Assembly: GCF_001721645.1 (NCBI RefSeq)
Contig: NZ_CP017141.1
Location: 5,084,001-5,148,000, forward strand
DNA: 64,000 nt
From: Pedobacter steynii
GTDB lineage: Bacteria > Bacteroidota > Bacteroidia > Sphingobacteriales > Sphingobacteriaceae
Direction of reading: 5' to 3'
Shown: piece after piece, positions 19,101 to 27,134 of the stretch
Numbering within the stretch: position 1 is the first letter of the stretch
How the letters are laid out: each line of letters starts with the position of its first letter
Program-made: the position numbers and the translations under genes
The notes under the pieces: model-generated
Told to the model about the DNA's origin: nothing
The model's input: the letters and a program-made list of their open reading frames with translations, nothing else
The model's database searches: none

Positions 19101-20178
19101 AAGAAAGAATAAAATTGCTGATCAGCCCGCTGGCTTTAAAAGGGGTGGAGTTGATGGTCTTAAACCTGGTTTTATTTTTATCGATGATGTTGATCCCGCC
19201 CCTTAGTGTACCAATCCACAGCCGCTGGTCTTTATCCTCAAATACGGTGGTCACCGCACTGCTGGTTAGCATTCCCGGTTCTTTCCCGGATTTTAGCTGA
19301 GTTGATTTCCCTCTTTGAATGTCGTAAATAATAATTCCGCCACCATCGGTACTGATCCATAATTTATGGTCCTGGTCCACGGATAAGTCAAGCACGGTAT
19401 TGCTCAATAAAATGCCATTATGACGGCTATAAGGGGATAATTTTTTGGCCGAAAGCTCATATTTATAAAGGCCCGATTCATTTCCAATCCAGATGTTGCC
19501 TAAATTATCAGGTGCGATACATTGTACGTCCATAGCAAAATCCTGTAGGGGTATAATCTGGTTCTTTTCGGGATGATATAAGCATAGACCATATTCCTGG
19601 ATATAGAGCCATATATTTTTCTGCCGGTCCGTTTTTATAGATTTTATATGATAGGAACCGGATAAGGTGCTCCCGTTTTTAAAGAGGACCTGTTTTGCAA
19701 TAGTCTCATCTTTTCCATACACAAGCAGTCCCTGTCCATCGGTCGCAATATAGACGTTACCCCGATCATCCCTTGCCAATCCATTGATGGCATAAGAGGC
19801 GTTTCTGATTTCTTTTTTATGCTGAAAGCGGATCATGCTAAACTTACCGGTAGCCACATGATATAAGTTTGCTCCTTTTTTTGTTCCTACGATGATATTG
19901 TGATGTGCATCTTCCTGAATGCAGACAATGCGGTTGTCAATCAGAGAAGCCGGATCGTTGAGTTTGTTCCTGAACACCTGAAATCTGTAGCCATCATACC
20001 GGTTTAAGCCCTCGTAAGTTCCAAACCACAGGAAGCCATATTTGTCCTGATAAATACTGGTGACGGCATTGTTGGACAAGCCATTTTCTATCCCCAGATA
20101 ATATAAATACGGATGATTAGCCGCGCTCGAATAAAGACTGCTCAAAAGTATGAGAACAAGACAAAAATATCCCTTCAT
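16132..20178 (-). CDS. Hybrid two-component system sensor/regulator (HTCS1)
   Basis: 1348 aa inner-membrane one-protein signalling system. A signal peptide is followed by a periplasmic two-propeller sensor made of reg_prop repeats (W.GT..GL..YD pattern, residues about 25-680), a Y_Y_Y domain (about 690-755) and a transmembrane helix near 776. Next come HisKA with phospho-His near 829 in SHEFRTPLT, HATPase, a receiver with phospho-Asp near 1134 in VITDVV, and an AraC-type helix-turn-helix (about 1245-1345). HTCS proteins bind oligosaccharides in the periplasm and activate the neighbouring PUL. This one is divergent from susC1 and is its likely activator. It is a paralogue of HTCS2 (30728-34861). 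Confidence 0.95.
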   Translation of the reverse strand: MKGYFCLVLILLSSLYSSAANHPYLYYLGIENGLSNNAVTSIYQDKYGFLWFGTYEGLNRYDGYRFQVFRNKLNDPASLIDNRIVCIQEDAHHNIIVGTKKGANLYHVATGKFSMIRFQHKKEIRNASYAINGLARDDRGNVYIATDGQGLLVYGKDETIAKQVLFKNGSTLSGSYHIKSIKTDRQKNIWLYIQEYGLCLYHPEKNQIIPLQDFAMDVQCIAPDNLGNIWIGNESGLYKYELSAKKLSPYSRHNGILLSNTVLDLSVDQDHKLWISTDGGGIIIYDIQRGKSTQLKSGKEPGMLTSSAVTTVFEDKDQRLWIGTLRGGINIIDKNKTRFKTINSTPFKASGLISNFILSFCEDQHGNVWVGTDGEGLSYWNRKDNLFTSYAHQPSKPNTLSNNNVAGMVRDEKNNLWMATYGGGVNLLNPATGNFQHYPCFNQVTGIMDKNAWSIYQDKFKNLWVGTCSDGGTYRLNTASNKFELFDAKLKNVISINEDKQGVLWMGTFSSLIRVDVKNKKHTFFKLNTAVRAIYEDKKGHFWIGTEGAGLLLFDRRTGTYKTWSQKNGLSGNAALNILEDDASCLWISTFSGLSRFTPANGQFKNFHEMDGLQSNQFNYNAALKLKSGEFLFGGIKGFNLFRPEQIQPHSIEAPLLLTDLEINNVPYEQDDSFEDKKSVFEVDKITLPYDKAVLSVGFAALEYSSPNKISYAYYLEGWDDAWNDPGINRTVNYSKLPEGSYRLRIKSTNAEGKWLQNERMLLIEVMPPWWRSYWAYVLYAIGFAGSIYIYLNHQKRQTALKYQVELAHLKVEQEKELNEKKLGFFTNVSHEFRTPLTLIINPLKDILNHNSQVDAKELTVVYRNARRLLSLVDQLLLFRKSDAENLKISKTDLVVFCKEVYFCFSQQARSRNIRFGFSSTAEHIDIYIDREKIEISLFNLISNAFKFSPDGSSIEMCIQEDEDAVEIHIKDTGSGISAEVGDKLFARFYQAREKNQSSQAGFGIGLYLVNKFIKQHFGIVSYSSTPGKGTDFRLTLLKGKAHFPGQLIHEHADETPVFLEELIAGHTDLPVRQVQEEVSNEISTDKPGILIVDDNEEIRTYIKQLFIPAYIVYEAASGEEGLAMVRSNMPDIVITDVVMRELSGVELCTKIKEDPHLSHIPVILLTSSSSAEIKLKGIEGGADDHITKPFDKDMLLARVANLLKSRSTLQNYFYNEITLQSDNSRVSKENKEFLEKCILITEKHLNDPDFSIKILADEVGMSHSALYKKVKTISGKTINEFIRYIKLRTAAQLFINSEHNVNQVAFQSGFSDIKYFREQFHKLFGLRPSEYLKKYRKPFAKGYKLNR

Positions 20179-20267
20179 GAAAATGTGATAGTACCCTCTG
20201 ATTTGGTTAGAATTAACTTACACAAGTTACTCAATTCCGGCAGAAATAAGCCTGAAAAACGATTTCG

Positions 20268-20300
20268 CCCCTTATATTTTACCATAATACCCCCCATATT
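20268..20300 (+). promoter_or_regulatory. Candidate HTCS binding repeats upstream of susC1
   Basis: Two direct repeats, CCCCTTATATT at 20268 and CCCCCCATATT at 20290, start 22 bp apart. Similar C-run plus TATT repeats precede HTCS2 and susC2. The second copy sits at the -33 position relative to TAGATTTG (20318-20325), as expected for an activator that replaces a missing -33 box. Confidence 0.5.
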
Positions 20301-20317
20301 TATGCTGATATCCTGAT

Positions 20318-20325
20318 TAGATTTG
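20318..20325 (+). promoter_or_regulatory. Candidate -7 box of an HTCS-dependent susC1 promoter
   Basis: TAGATTTG matches TAnnTTTG exactly. No TTTG -33 box lies 19-21 nt upstream; the C-run repeat lies there instead, which suggests activator dependence. It implies a leader of about 330 nt. Confidence 0.4.
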
Positions 20326-20365
20326 TATACAACCAAATAAAAAAACAGGAATCAACAAACTGAGG

Positions 20366-20393
20366 TATAGCTGGAGCACGGCTATATTTTTTT
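20366..20393 (+). terminator. Terminator- or attenuator-like hairpin in the susC1 leader
   Basis: TATAGC (20366-20371) pairs with GCTATA (20381-20386) over a 9-nt loop, followed by seven T (20387-20393). It is a short stem, so weak. It lies between the candidate HTCS promoter and the AraR operator and could attenuate read-through. Confidence 0.35.
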
Positions 20394-20404
20394 GCCGGAA
20401 TTAA

Positions 20405-20425
20405 TAACTGTTATATTGACGCTTA
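20405..20425. promoter_or_regulatory. Candidate AraR operator upstream of susC1
   Basis: TAACTGT-TATATTG-ACGCTTA; 5 of 7 arm positions are symmetric. The spacer ends in TTG as in four other sites, with a possible -7 box TATTCCTT at 20440-20447. It links PUL1 to the arabinose regulon. Confidence 0.5.
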
Positions 20426-20543
20426 ATGTTTATTAAATCTATTCCTTTTTTATAGAAAATGCCTGCCTCTTTTTAGAGCGCCCTGCCTCGAATGCCGAAT
20501 ACATTAAACCAAAATAAATAATTAACAAACCAAACAAACCAGT

Positions 20544-20672
20544 ATGAAACGAACCAATGGAAGCGCCGATGCTTCTGAACTAAAGAAACACTGTTCCTGT
20601 TCCAGTCCCGGAATTTTGCAGGATGCAAACAGAAGATTAACTCACCACATAAAACAAAACAGACATGAATAA
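20544..20672 (+). CDS. Short upstream ORF overlapping the susC1 start
   Basis: A 42-codon ORF beginning MKRTNGSADASELKK and ending KQNRHE, preceded by an A-rich AACAAACC leader typical of start regions in this window. Its TAA (20670-20672) lies inside the first codons of susC1 (ATG 20665), an 8-bp overlap in another frame. It has no signal peptide or membrane segment and I recognise no homologue. It could be a translational-coupling leader or may simply be chance. Confidence 0.3.
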   Translation: MKRTNGSADASELKKHCSCSSPGILQDANRRLTHHIKQNRHE

Positions 20673-23600
20673 AAAGCTACTTATTTACAGCTGGTGTCTG
20701 TGCTGCTTTCTTGTGGGAATTACTTTTAGCGCATCTGCGCAAACTGAGGTAACCGTGAGAGGAATGGTAAAAGACAGTGTTGGCGGGATCCCCGCTGCAA
20801 CAGTAAGACATGCAGATTCAAAAAATGGAGTGTCTACCGATCAGGAAGGACGATATACCATAAAGGTTCCTAAAACCTCAAAACTGGTATTTTCATTTAT
20901 CGGATATAAATCAAAAACCATCTCTGTTGCAGATTACAAACCGAACTCTGAAGGTATCTATTTAATTTCTGTGGTCCTGTCGCCAGACAACAGCTCACTG
21001 GATGAAGTTACCGTGGTGGGCTTTGGAACACAAAAGAAAACAAGTGTCATCAGTTCCATCATCTCGATTAGTCCGAAAGAACTGAAAGGGCCTACCAGTA
21101 ACCTGACCACCATGCTTGCCGGAAGGGTAGCAGGGATGGTTGCTTACCAGCGTAGCGGAGAACCTGGCGGCGATAATGCAAACTTCTTTATTCGTGGATT
21201 GGGAAGTTTTGGTGCGGGAAAGCAGGATCCCTTAATCCTGATCGACGGGATAGAATCCAGTAACAACGACATGGCACGTTTACAACCGGATGATATTGCT
21301 TCATTTAACGTATTGAAGGATGCGACAGCTTCGGCAGTTTACGGTGCACGTGGTGCCAATGGGGTCATTTTAATCATCACCAAATCAGGGGTAGATGGAA
21401 GAACAAAATTTAATGTCAGGGCGGAAACCTCTTTATCAGGCAACGTCCGGAACTTTCAGTTTGCAGACAATATCTCTTATATGAGGATGGCAAATGAGGC
21501 TTCTCTGACCAGAAACCCTTTAGCCATACTTCCTTACCTGCAGACCAAAATTGACGCCACCGCGGCAGGAGAAAATGAACTGCTGTATCCAAATAACAAC
21601 TGGATCGACCTCCTGATTAAAGACCGCACCATCAATAACCGGTATAACATCAGTGCTACAGGAGGAAGTGCAAAAGCGCGCTATTATGTGGCCGGAACTT
21701 ATAATGTAGACAATGGGGTATTGAAAGTGGATCAGCTGAACAATTTCAATAGTAACATCAAAATGAAAAACTATTCGGTCAGGTCCAATGTCAATTTAAA
21801 CCTCACGGCAACCACAGAGGCCATTATCCGGGTGTATGGTCAGTTTGATGACTACCGCGGACCGGTTGGTGGGAGAGATGCAAATAACAACCGCATTAAC
21901 GGGGGAGAGAAAATCTTCAATCAGGCCATCTGGTCAAATCCGGTGATGTTCCCAGCAGTATATCCGGCCAGCTATTCTCCTTTTACCAAACACCCTTTAT
22001 TCGGGAATGCCAGAACGATCGGAGATGGAACCTATATCAACCCATACGCGGAAATGGTGAAAGGGTATGAGGATAGAAATGCATCGACCCTGCAGACGCA
22101 ATTGGAACTGAAACAGGATTTAAACTTCCTTACAAATGGCTTAAATGCAAGAATGATGGCCTATGCACGCAGGTATTCCTTTTTTAATGTAACCAGACAA
22201 TATAGTCCGTTTTACTATAGTTCTAATGTTCAGCCCGACGGACAAATTACTTTATCCCCGCTTAACGATGGCGGAATCGGGTCCTTATTGCCGGTAGGTG
22301 CGGAATATTTGAGCTACGGGGAGGGTGATAAAGAACTGAACTCTACTTTTTATGTGGAGACGGCCCTGAATTACAACCGGACATTTAATGATAAACATGC
22401 GGTAACGGGGATGGTCATTTCTACCATGAGAAATTACCTTTCGGGAAATGCGGGTTCCTTACAACGTTCTTTACCGTCCAGGAACCTTGGGGTCTCAGGT
22501 AGGGCTACCTATGGTTATGACAACAGGTACCTGGCCGAATTTAACTTCGGTTACAACGGTTCTGAACGTTTTTCTGATAAAAACAGGTATGGCTTTTTCC
22601 CTTCTTTTGGTCTGGGTTACCTGGTATCCAATGAAAAGTTTTTTGAACCCATCAAGTCTTTTGTGACGAGCATGAAACTGAGGGCTACTTACGGACTGGT
22701 GGGCAATGACCAGATCGGAAGGTCGGAGGACCGGTTTTTTTATATGTCTGAAGTCAACATGAACGATGGCACATATGGTGCACAGTTCGGTGAACTTTTA
22801 CAGGGATATAGAAACGGGATTTCACTATCCAGATATGCCAATAACCTGATCACCTGGGAGCGGTCTAAACAGATCAACTTCGGACTTGATTTTAACCTGA
22901 AAAATGCACTGGACATCAATATTGATGTGTACCGGAATACCAGGTCGAACATCCTGACAGAACGTACTTTCTTACCTTCAAGTATGGGGCTACAGGCTCC
23001 GGTAAGGGCCAATACCAACAAAATGCAAAGCCAGGGTGTCGATTTTGCCATGAACTATAACAAGAGTTTTGCTAATGGAATGTATGTTCAGGGCCGGGGT
23101 AATTTTACCTATGTCACCAATAAAATATTAGTCTATGATGAACCCAGTTTTTCTGATAAAGAATCTTACCGGTATCATGTAGGCCGCCCGTCTACACAAC
23201 GCTTTGGCTATATCGCAGAACGTCTCTTTATCGATGACCAGGAAGCGATGAACTCTCCTCAACAGTTCGGAGCGGTAGCGGGGGTTGATTACCGTGGTGG
23301 AGACATCAAATACCGTGATGTAAACCAGGACGGGGTCATCAGTGATGCGGATATGGTTCCTCTGGGACTTCCTGAATCACCGGAGATCATTTATGGTTTC
23401 GGTGGAACAGTCGGTTTCAAAGGCTTCGACCTGAGCGCTTTCTTTCAGGGATCTGCCCGTTCTTCTTTCTTTATCAATTCTGAAAATATTGCGCCTTTTG
23501 TCTTTAGTGGCGGAAGTCAGAACGGATTGTTAAATGTAATCAAAGAGAGCTACTGGTCTGAAGAAAACCGGGATATCTACGCATTCTGGCCCAGACTGAG

Positions 23601-23868
23601 TCAGAATTTCGTTTCCAACAACAACAAAACGTCCACCTGGTGGATGCGCAACGGATCCTTCCTGCGACTAAAAACTGTGGAGCTGGGTTACTCTCTGAAA
23701 GATAAAGCCGCAAAAAAATTAGGCTTATCGAGTCTTCGGATGTATGTGAATTCCTCAAATCTTGCGTCCATCAGCAGTTTCAAATTATGGGACCCGGAAA
23801 TGGGCGGAAAGGGATTGGGATACCCGATCCAGGTGGTATATAACGTCGGTTTAAACGTAGAATTTTAA
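20665..23868 (+). CDS. SusC-like TonB-dependent outer-membrane transporter (PUL1)
   Basis: 1067 aa SusC-family receptor. A signal peptide ends near SASAQT. Then come a carboxypeptidase-regulatory-like beta domain (about residues 28-105), the TonB-box region (DEVTVVGFGTQKK), the plug (about 115-235, with RGLGSFGAG, PLILIDGIES and ASAVYGARGANGVILI) and a 22-strand barrel ending in VGLNVEF. It imports oligosaccharides bound by the SusD lipoprotein encoded 38 bp downstream. It is the first large gene of PUL1, with HTCS1 divergent. The glycan is inferred to be an arabinose- or galactose-containing plant side chain. Confidence 0.96.
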   Translation: MNKKLLIYSWCLCCFLVGITFSASAQTEVTVRGMVKDSVGGIPAATVRHADSKNGVSTDQEGRYTIKVPKTSKLVFSFIGYKSKTISVADYKPNSEGIYLISVVLSPDNSSLDEVTVVGFGTQKKTSVISSIISISPKELKGPTSNLTTMLAGRVAGMVAYQRSGEPGGDNANFFIRGLGSFGAGKQDPLILIDGIESSNNDMARLQPDDIASFNVLKDATASAVYGARGANGVILIITKSGVDGRTKFNVRAETSLSGNVRNFQFADNISYMRMANEASLTRNPLAILPYLQTKIDATAAGENELLYPNNNWIDLLIKDRTINNRYNISATGGSAKARYYVAGTYNVDNGVLKVDQLNNFNSNIKMKNYSVRSNVNLNLTATTEAIIRVYGQFDDYRGPVGGRDANNNRINGGEKIFNQAIWSNPVMFPAVYPASYSPFTKHPLFGNARTIGDGTYINPYAEMVKGYEDRNASTLQTQLELKQDLNFLTNGLNARMMAYARRYSFFNVTRQYSPFYYSSNVQPDGQITLSPLNDGGIGSLLPVGAEYLSYGEGDKELNSTFYVETALNYNRTFNDKHAVTGMVISTMRNYLSGNAGSLQRSLPSRNLGVSGRATYGYDNRYLAEFNFGYNGSERFSDKNRYGFFPSFGLGYLVSNEKFFEPIKSFVTSMKLRATYGLVGNDQIGRSEDRFFYMSEVNMNDGTYGAQFGELLQGYRNGISLSRYANNLITWERSKQINFGLDFNLKNALDINIDVYRNTRSNILTERTFLPSSMGLQAPVRANTNKMQSQGVDFAMNYNKSFANGMYVQGRGNFTYVTNKILVYDEPSFSDKESYRYHVGRPSTQRFGYIAERLFIDDQEAMNSPQQFGAVAGVDYRGGDIKYRDVNQDGVISDADMVPLGLPESPEIIYGFGGTVGFKGFDLSAFFQGSARSSFFINSENIAPFVFSGGSQNGLLNVIKESYWSEENRDIYAFWPRLSQNFVSNNNKTSTWWMRNGSFLRLKTVELGYSLKDKAAKKLGLSSLRMYVNSSNLASISSFKLWDPEMGGKGLGYPIQVVYNVGLNVEF

Positions 23869-23906
23869 GCTAGCCTGATATTTTACGACATTTTAATTAA
23901 GAAAAC

Positions 23907-25883
23907 ATGAATCATTTAATCATAAACAAAACCAGTAAAATGCGCCGCTATTTCTACCTGGGCGTATTGCTGACGATCTCCTTCTCTTCCTGCAAGAAGT
24001 ACCTGGATATCGTACCGGATAATATCCCGACCATCGATAATGCATTTACATTACGCAACGAAGCGGAAAAATACCTGTACACCTGTTATTCCTATCTTCC
24101 AAAGGATGGAGATCCGACTTATAACATCGGTTATATGGCCGGAGATGAAGTTTGGATCCCATATGACCAAAGAGAATTTGGTCCCAATGCCTGGCAGATT
24201 GCCCGCGGCTCTCAGAATGCCGCTGATCCTTACGCGGATGCCTGGAGTTCCCGCAGAGGGGGGGGAGGCCCGCAGAACAATCAGGGAGTCGGATTTTACG
24301 GATTATTTACCGGTATCCGCAATTGCAATATCTTCCTGGAGAATGTAAAAAATCCCGCTAAAGTGCTGGACTTAAGACAGGACGAAAGGGAACGCTGGAT
24401 TGCGGAAGTTCAGTTCTTAAAAGCCTATTATCATTTTTACCTGCTTCGGATGTATGGCCCGATTCCATTGGTGAAAACCAATATTGACATTAGCGCCCCT
24501 GAAAACGATGTCCGGGTAAAAAGGGCCCCTTTTGATGAATGTGTAACTTATATCACGAGTCTTTTAGATTCTTCTGCAGCAGTATTACCGGTAATCATCG
24601 GCGATAGGGGTTCGGAACTGGGACGCATCACCAAACCGATTGCTTTAGCAGTTAAAGCTAAGGTCTTATTGATGGCCGCAAGTCCTTTGTTTAATGGAAA
24701 TAGTGATTACAGCAGTTTTAAGGACCAGGATGGCGTGAATCTTTTTAATGCCGGTTACGATGCCAATAAATGGAAGTTAGCTGCTGAGGCGGCAAAAGCA
24801 GCTATTGAATCGGCCACAGCAGCAGGTTTTAAACTGTATGAATTTCCGGTAACGGCTTTTAAACTCTCAGACACGACCAAAAGACAGATGTCTATCCGGA
24901 ATGCATTAACCGAGAGGTGGAATAGCGAACATGTATGGGCAAACCCTAATTCCCTGGCTGCAGAAGGCCTGCAAAGAAATGCCATGGCAAGAATCAATAC
25001 CAATATCGGAGTAGGTACCGCAAGACAACAGCTGAGTGTGCCGATCAAAATTGCGGAGCAGTTTTATACGGTAAACGGGGTGCCTATTAACGAGGATAAA
25101 ACCTTGAATTTTAACAACAAATACACGCTGAGAACGGCCATCAGAAGAGAACGCTTCCACGTCAAGCAAGGCTATACTACGGCCCGCCTTAATTTCGACA
25201 GAGAGCCTAGATTTTATGCAGATCTTGGATTTGATGGAGGGGTTTGGTATAAGTATGACAGTCCGACGAGTTCAGATTCAGCTACTTATGTATTGGAAGG
25301 GAAATCCGTTCAGCTTGCCGGTGCGAACAACTATGGCTGGTATAATGAAACCGGGTACTTCATTAAAAAGGTGGTAGACTGGAATATGGCGAGTACTTCT
25401 TCTAATATTTCCTATCGTGCTTATCCCTGGCCACAAATCAGACTGGCAGACCTGTACCTGATGTATGCAGAGGCATTAAATGAAACACTTTCTTCACCTA
25501 ATGCAGAGGTTTTTGACTACATCAACAGGGTGCGCCAGCGTGCAGGCCTGCTGGATGTTCAGAAAGCATGGACAGACTATTCCAGCAATCCGACAAAATT
25601 CGGAAATCAGGCAGGAATGCGCGAAATCATTCACCAGGAACGCTTAATTGAACTGGCTTTTGAAGGTAGCCGGTATTGGGATATCCTGAGGTGGAAAAAA
25701 GCGACAGAAATGTTCAATCAGAACATTACCGGCTGGAGCGTATCTCAGGGTACAGAACAGGAATATTATAAAGTGAGGACGATTTACCCTCAGAGTTTTA
25801 TTGCGCCAAGAGATTACCTGTGGCCAATAAGGACCTATGATATTACGGTGAACCCAAAACTGACGCAAAACCCTGGATGGTAG
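23907..25883 (+). CDS. SusD-like surface glycan-binding lipoprotein (PUL1)
   Basis: 658 aa RagB/SusD-family lipoprotein, the lid of the SusC1 transporter. The lipobox is in ISFSSCKKYLD; lysines follow the cysteine as usual in Bacteroidota. A TPR-rich SusD core and the late IRLADLYLMYAEALNE and RYWDILRWKKATE motifs are typical. ATG at 23907 gives an 11-residue extension; an ATG at 23940 (MRRYFYLG) would give a more compact signal peptide and may be the real start. Confidence 0.95.
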   Translation: MNHLIINKTSKMRRYFYLGVLLTISFSSCKKYLDIVPDNIPTIDNAFTLRNEAEKYLYTCYSYLPKDGDPTYNIGYMAGDEVWIPYDQREFGPNAWQIARGSQNAADPYADAWSSRRGGGGPQNNQGVGFYGLFTGIRNCNIFLENVKNPAKVLDLRQDERERWIAEVQFLKAYYHFYLLRMYGPIPLVKTNIDISAPENDVRVKRAPFDECVTYITSLLDSSAAVLPVIIGDRGSELGRITKPIALAVKAKVLLMAASPLFNGNSDYSSFKDQDGVNLFNAGYDANKWKLAAEAAKAAIESATAAGFKLYEFPVTAFKLSDTTKRQMSIRNALTERWNSEHVWANPNSLAAEGLQRNAMARINTNIGVGTARQQLSVPIKIAEQFYTVNGVPINEDKTLNFNNKYTLRTAIRRERFHVKQGYTTARLNFDREPRFYADLGFDGGVWYKYDSPTSSDSATYVLEGKSVQLAGANNYGWYNETGYFIKKVVDWNMASTSSNISYRAYPWPQIRLADLYLMYAEALNETLSSPNAEVFDYINRVRQRAGLLDVQKAWTDYSSNPTKFGNQAGMREIIHQERLIELAFEGSRYWDILRWKKATEMFNQNITGWSVSQGTEQEYYKVRTIYPQSFIAPRDYLWPIRTYDITVNPKLTQNPGW

Positions 25884-25902
25884 TTAAATTAAATTGAAGA
25901 AC

Positions 25903-27105
25903 ATGAGAAATAAGCATATAATGAAATTGGTTTCCTTTTTTCTGGGACTGATTATACTTAACCAAGGTTGTAAGGAAGACGAGATCAAACCTTTAACCGA
26001 TAACCAGACGCCACCTGGTGTAGTTAGCAATGTGAGCGTGGAAAATGGCCCTGGAAAAGCCAAAATTACGTACTCGCTGCCGAATGAAAAAGATCTGTTA
26101 TACGTAAAAGCAGTGTATACTTTAGGTACTGGAAAAGAGTATGAGGTGAAGTCGTCGATCTACAACAGCTCATTGGAAGTGGTTGGCTTTGGAGACACAG
26201 AGGAGCATGTGGTTAAACTCTACTCGGTAAATCGCAGCGAAGTGGTTTCTGCACCGGTAGAAGTGAAGGTTAAGCCACAGGAAAATGCAATCTGGTCGGT
26301 ATTCAGAAGCCTGGGCATAATCGCTGATTTTGCGGGAATAAAGCTAACTGCAAAGAATACTTTTCAGTCCGACCTGGCGATTGAAGTGTTGGTTCAGAAA
26401 GACGGGAAATATGTTCAGAGTGCAAAAAATATCTATACCAAGGTGGTGGATATTGATCAGTCGGTACGGGGTTTTGATACGGTATCGCAGAAGTTCGCGG
26501 TCACCATCAGAGACCGCTGGCTCAACTATAGCGATACTTTGTATGCGACACTGAAACCGCTTTACGAAACTGCGCTCCCTAAATCAGATTATCGTCCGAT
26601 TACCTTACCTACAGATGTGGCGCAGGAATATACTTCTACCAGCCTGAGCTATATGTGGGATGGAAATATCATGGACTGGCCAAGGATATCACTGACCAAG
26701 ACGACGATCCTGACGCCTCAATGGGTCACTTTTGATCTGGGTAAACCGGCTACTTTGAGCAGGATTGTGATATGGGATTATCCTGAATACCTGAATTCCG
26801 GAAGAACTTATTATTACGGCGGAGGGGTAAATCAGTTTGAAATATGGGGATCTGACAATCCTCCCGGCGATGGCAGCTTTAACAACTGGACGCTGATGGG
26901 AACTTTCCAGGCTAAAAAACCATCTGGAAGTGCCTACGGGGTGCAGACAGGAGAGGACTATGCTGCTGCAAATGCAGGGTTCAGCTATAGCCTGAAAATT
27001 GGTACGCCTAAAGTAAGGTACCTCCGGATCAAGAACAACAGAAACTGGCAGGGTACCACCTTTATGTCTGTGGCCGAACTGCAGGTTTATGGTGATCCAA
27101 GATAG
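25903..27105 (+). CDS. DUF4959/DUF5126/DUF5000 surface lipoprotein
   Basis: About 400 aa lipoprotein with the lipobox cysteine in LILNQGCKEDE. Domain order as I read it: DUF4959 (about residues 25-115), DUF5126 (about 120-220) and a C-terminal DUF5000 domain that is a discoidin/F5-8-like beta-sandwich (about 250-400, with WVTFDLGKPATLSRIVIWD and VRYLRIKNN). Such proteins follow SusD in many PULs and are thought to be surface glycan-binding proteins. The frame is open from a TTG at 25894; ATG at 25903 is preferred. Confidence 0.85.
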   Translation: MRNKHIMKLVSFFLGLIILNQGCKEDEIKPLTDNQTPPGVVSNVSVENGPGKAKITYSLPNEKDLLYVKAVYTLGTGKEYEVKSSIYNSSLEVVGFGDTEEHVVKLYSVNRSEVVSAPVEVKVKPQENAIWSVFRSLGIIADFAGIKLTAKNTFQSDLAIEVLVQKDGKYVQSAKNIYTKVVDIDQSVRGFDTVSQKFAVTIRDRWLNYSDTLYATLKPLYETALPKSDYRPITLPTDVAQEYTSTSLSYMWDGNIMDWPRISLTKTTILTPQWVTFDLGKPATLSRIVIWDYPEYLNSGRTYYYGGGVNQFEIWGSDNPPGDGSFNNWTLMGTFQAKKPSGSAYGVQTGEDYAAANAGFSYSLKIGTPKVRYLRIKNNRNWQGTTFMSVAELQVYGDPR

Positions 27106-27134
27106 TTAATGACCCAAAATTTAATCCTATAAAG

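Larger units (their letters stand above)
20179..20664. other. 486-bp regulatory region between HTCS1 and susC1
   Basis: This is the only stretch over 300 bp without a long gene. It holds, left to right: C-run/TATT direct repeats (20268-20300), a TAGATTTG -7 box (20318-20325), the 10-bp palindrome TTGTATACAA (20323-20332), a small hairpin with a T-run (20366-20393), a candidate AraR operator (20405-20425) and a 42-codon ORF that overlaps the susC1 start (20544-20672). It looks like a dual-input control region. Confidence 0.6.
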
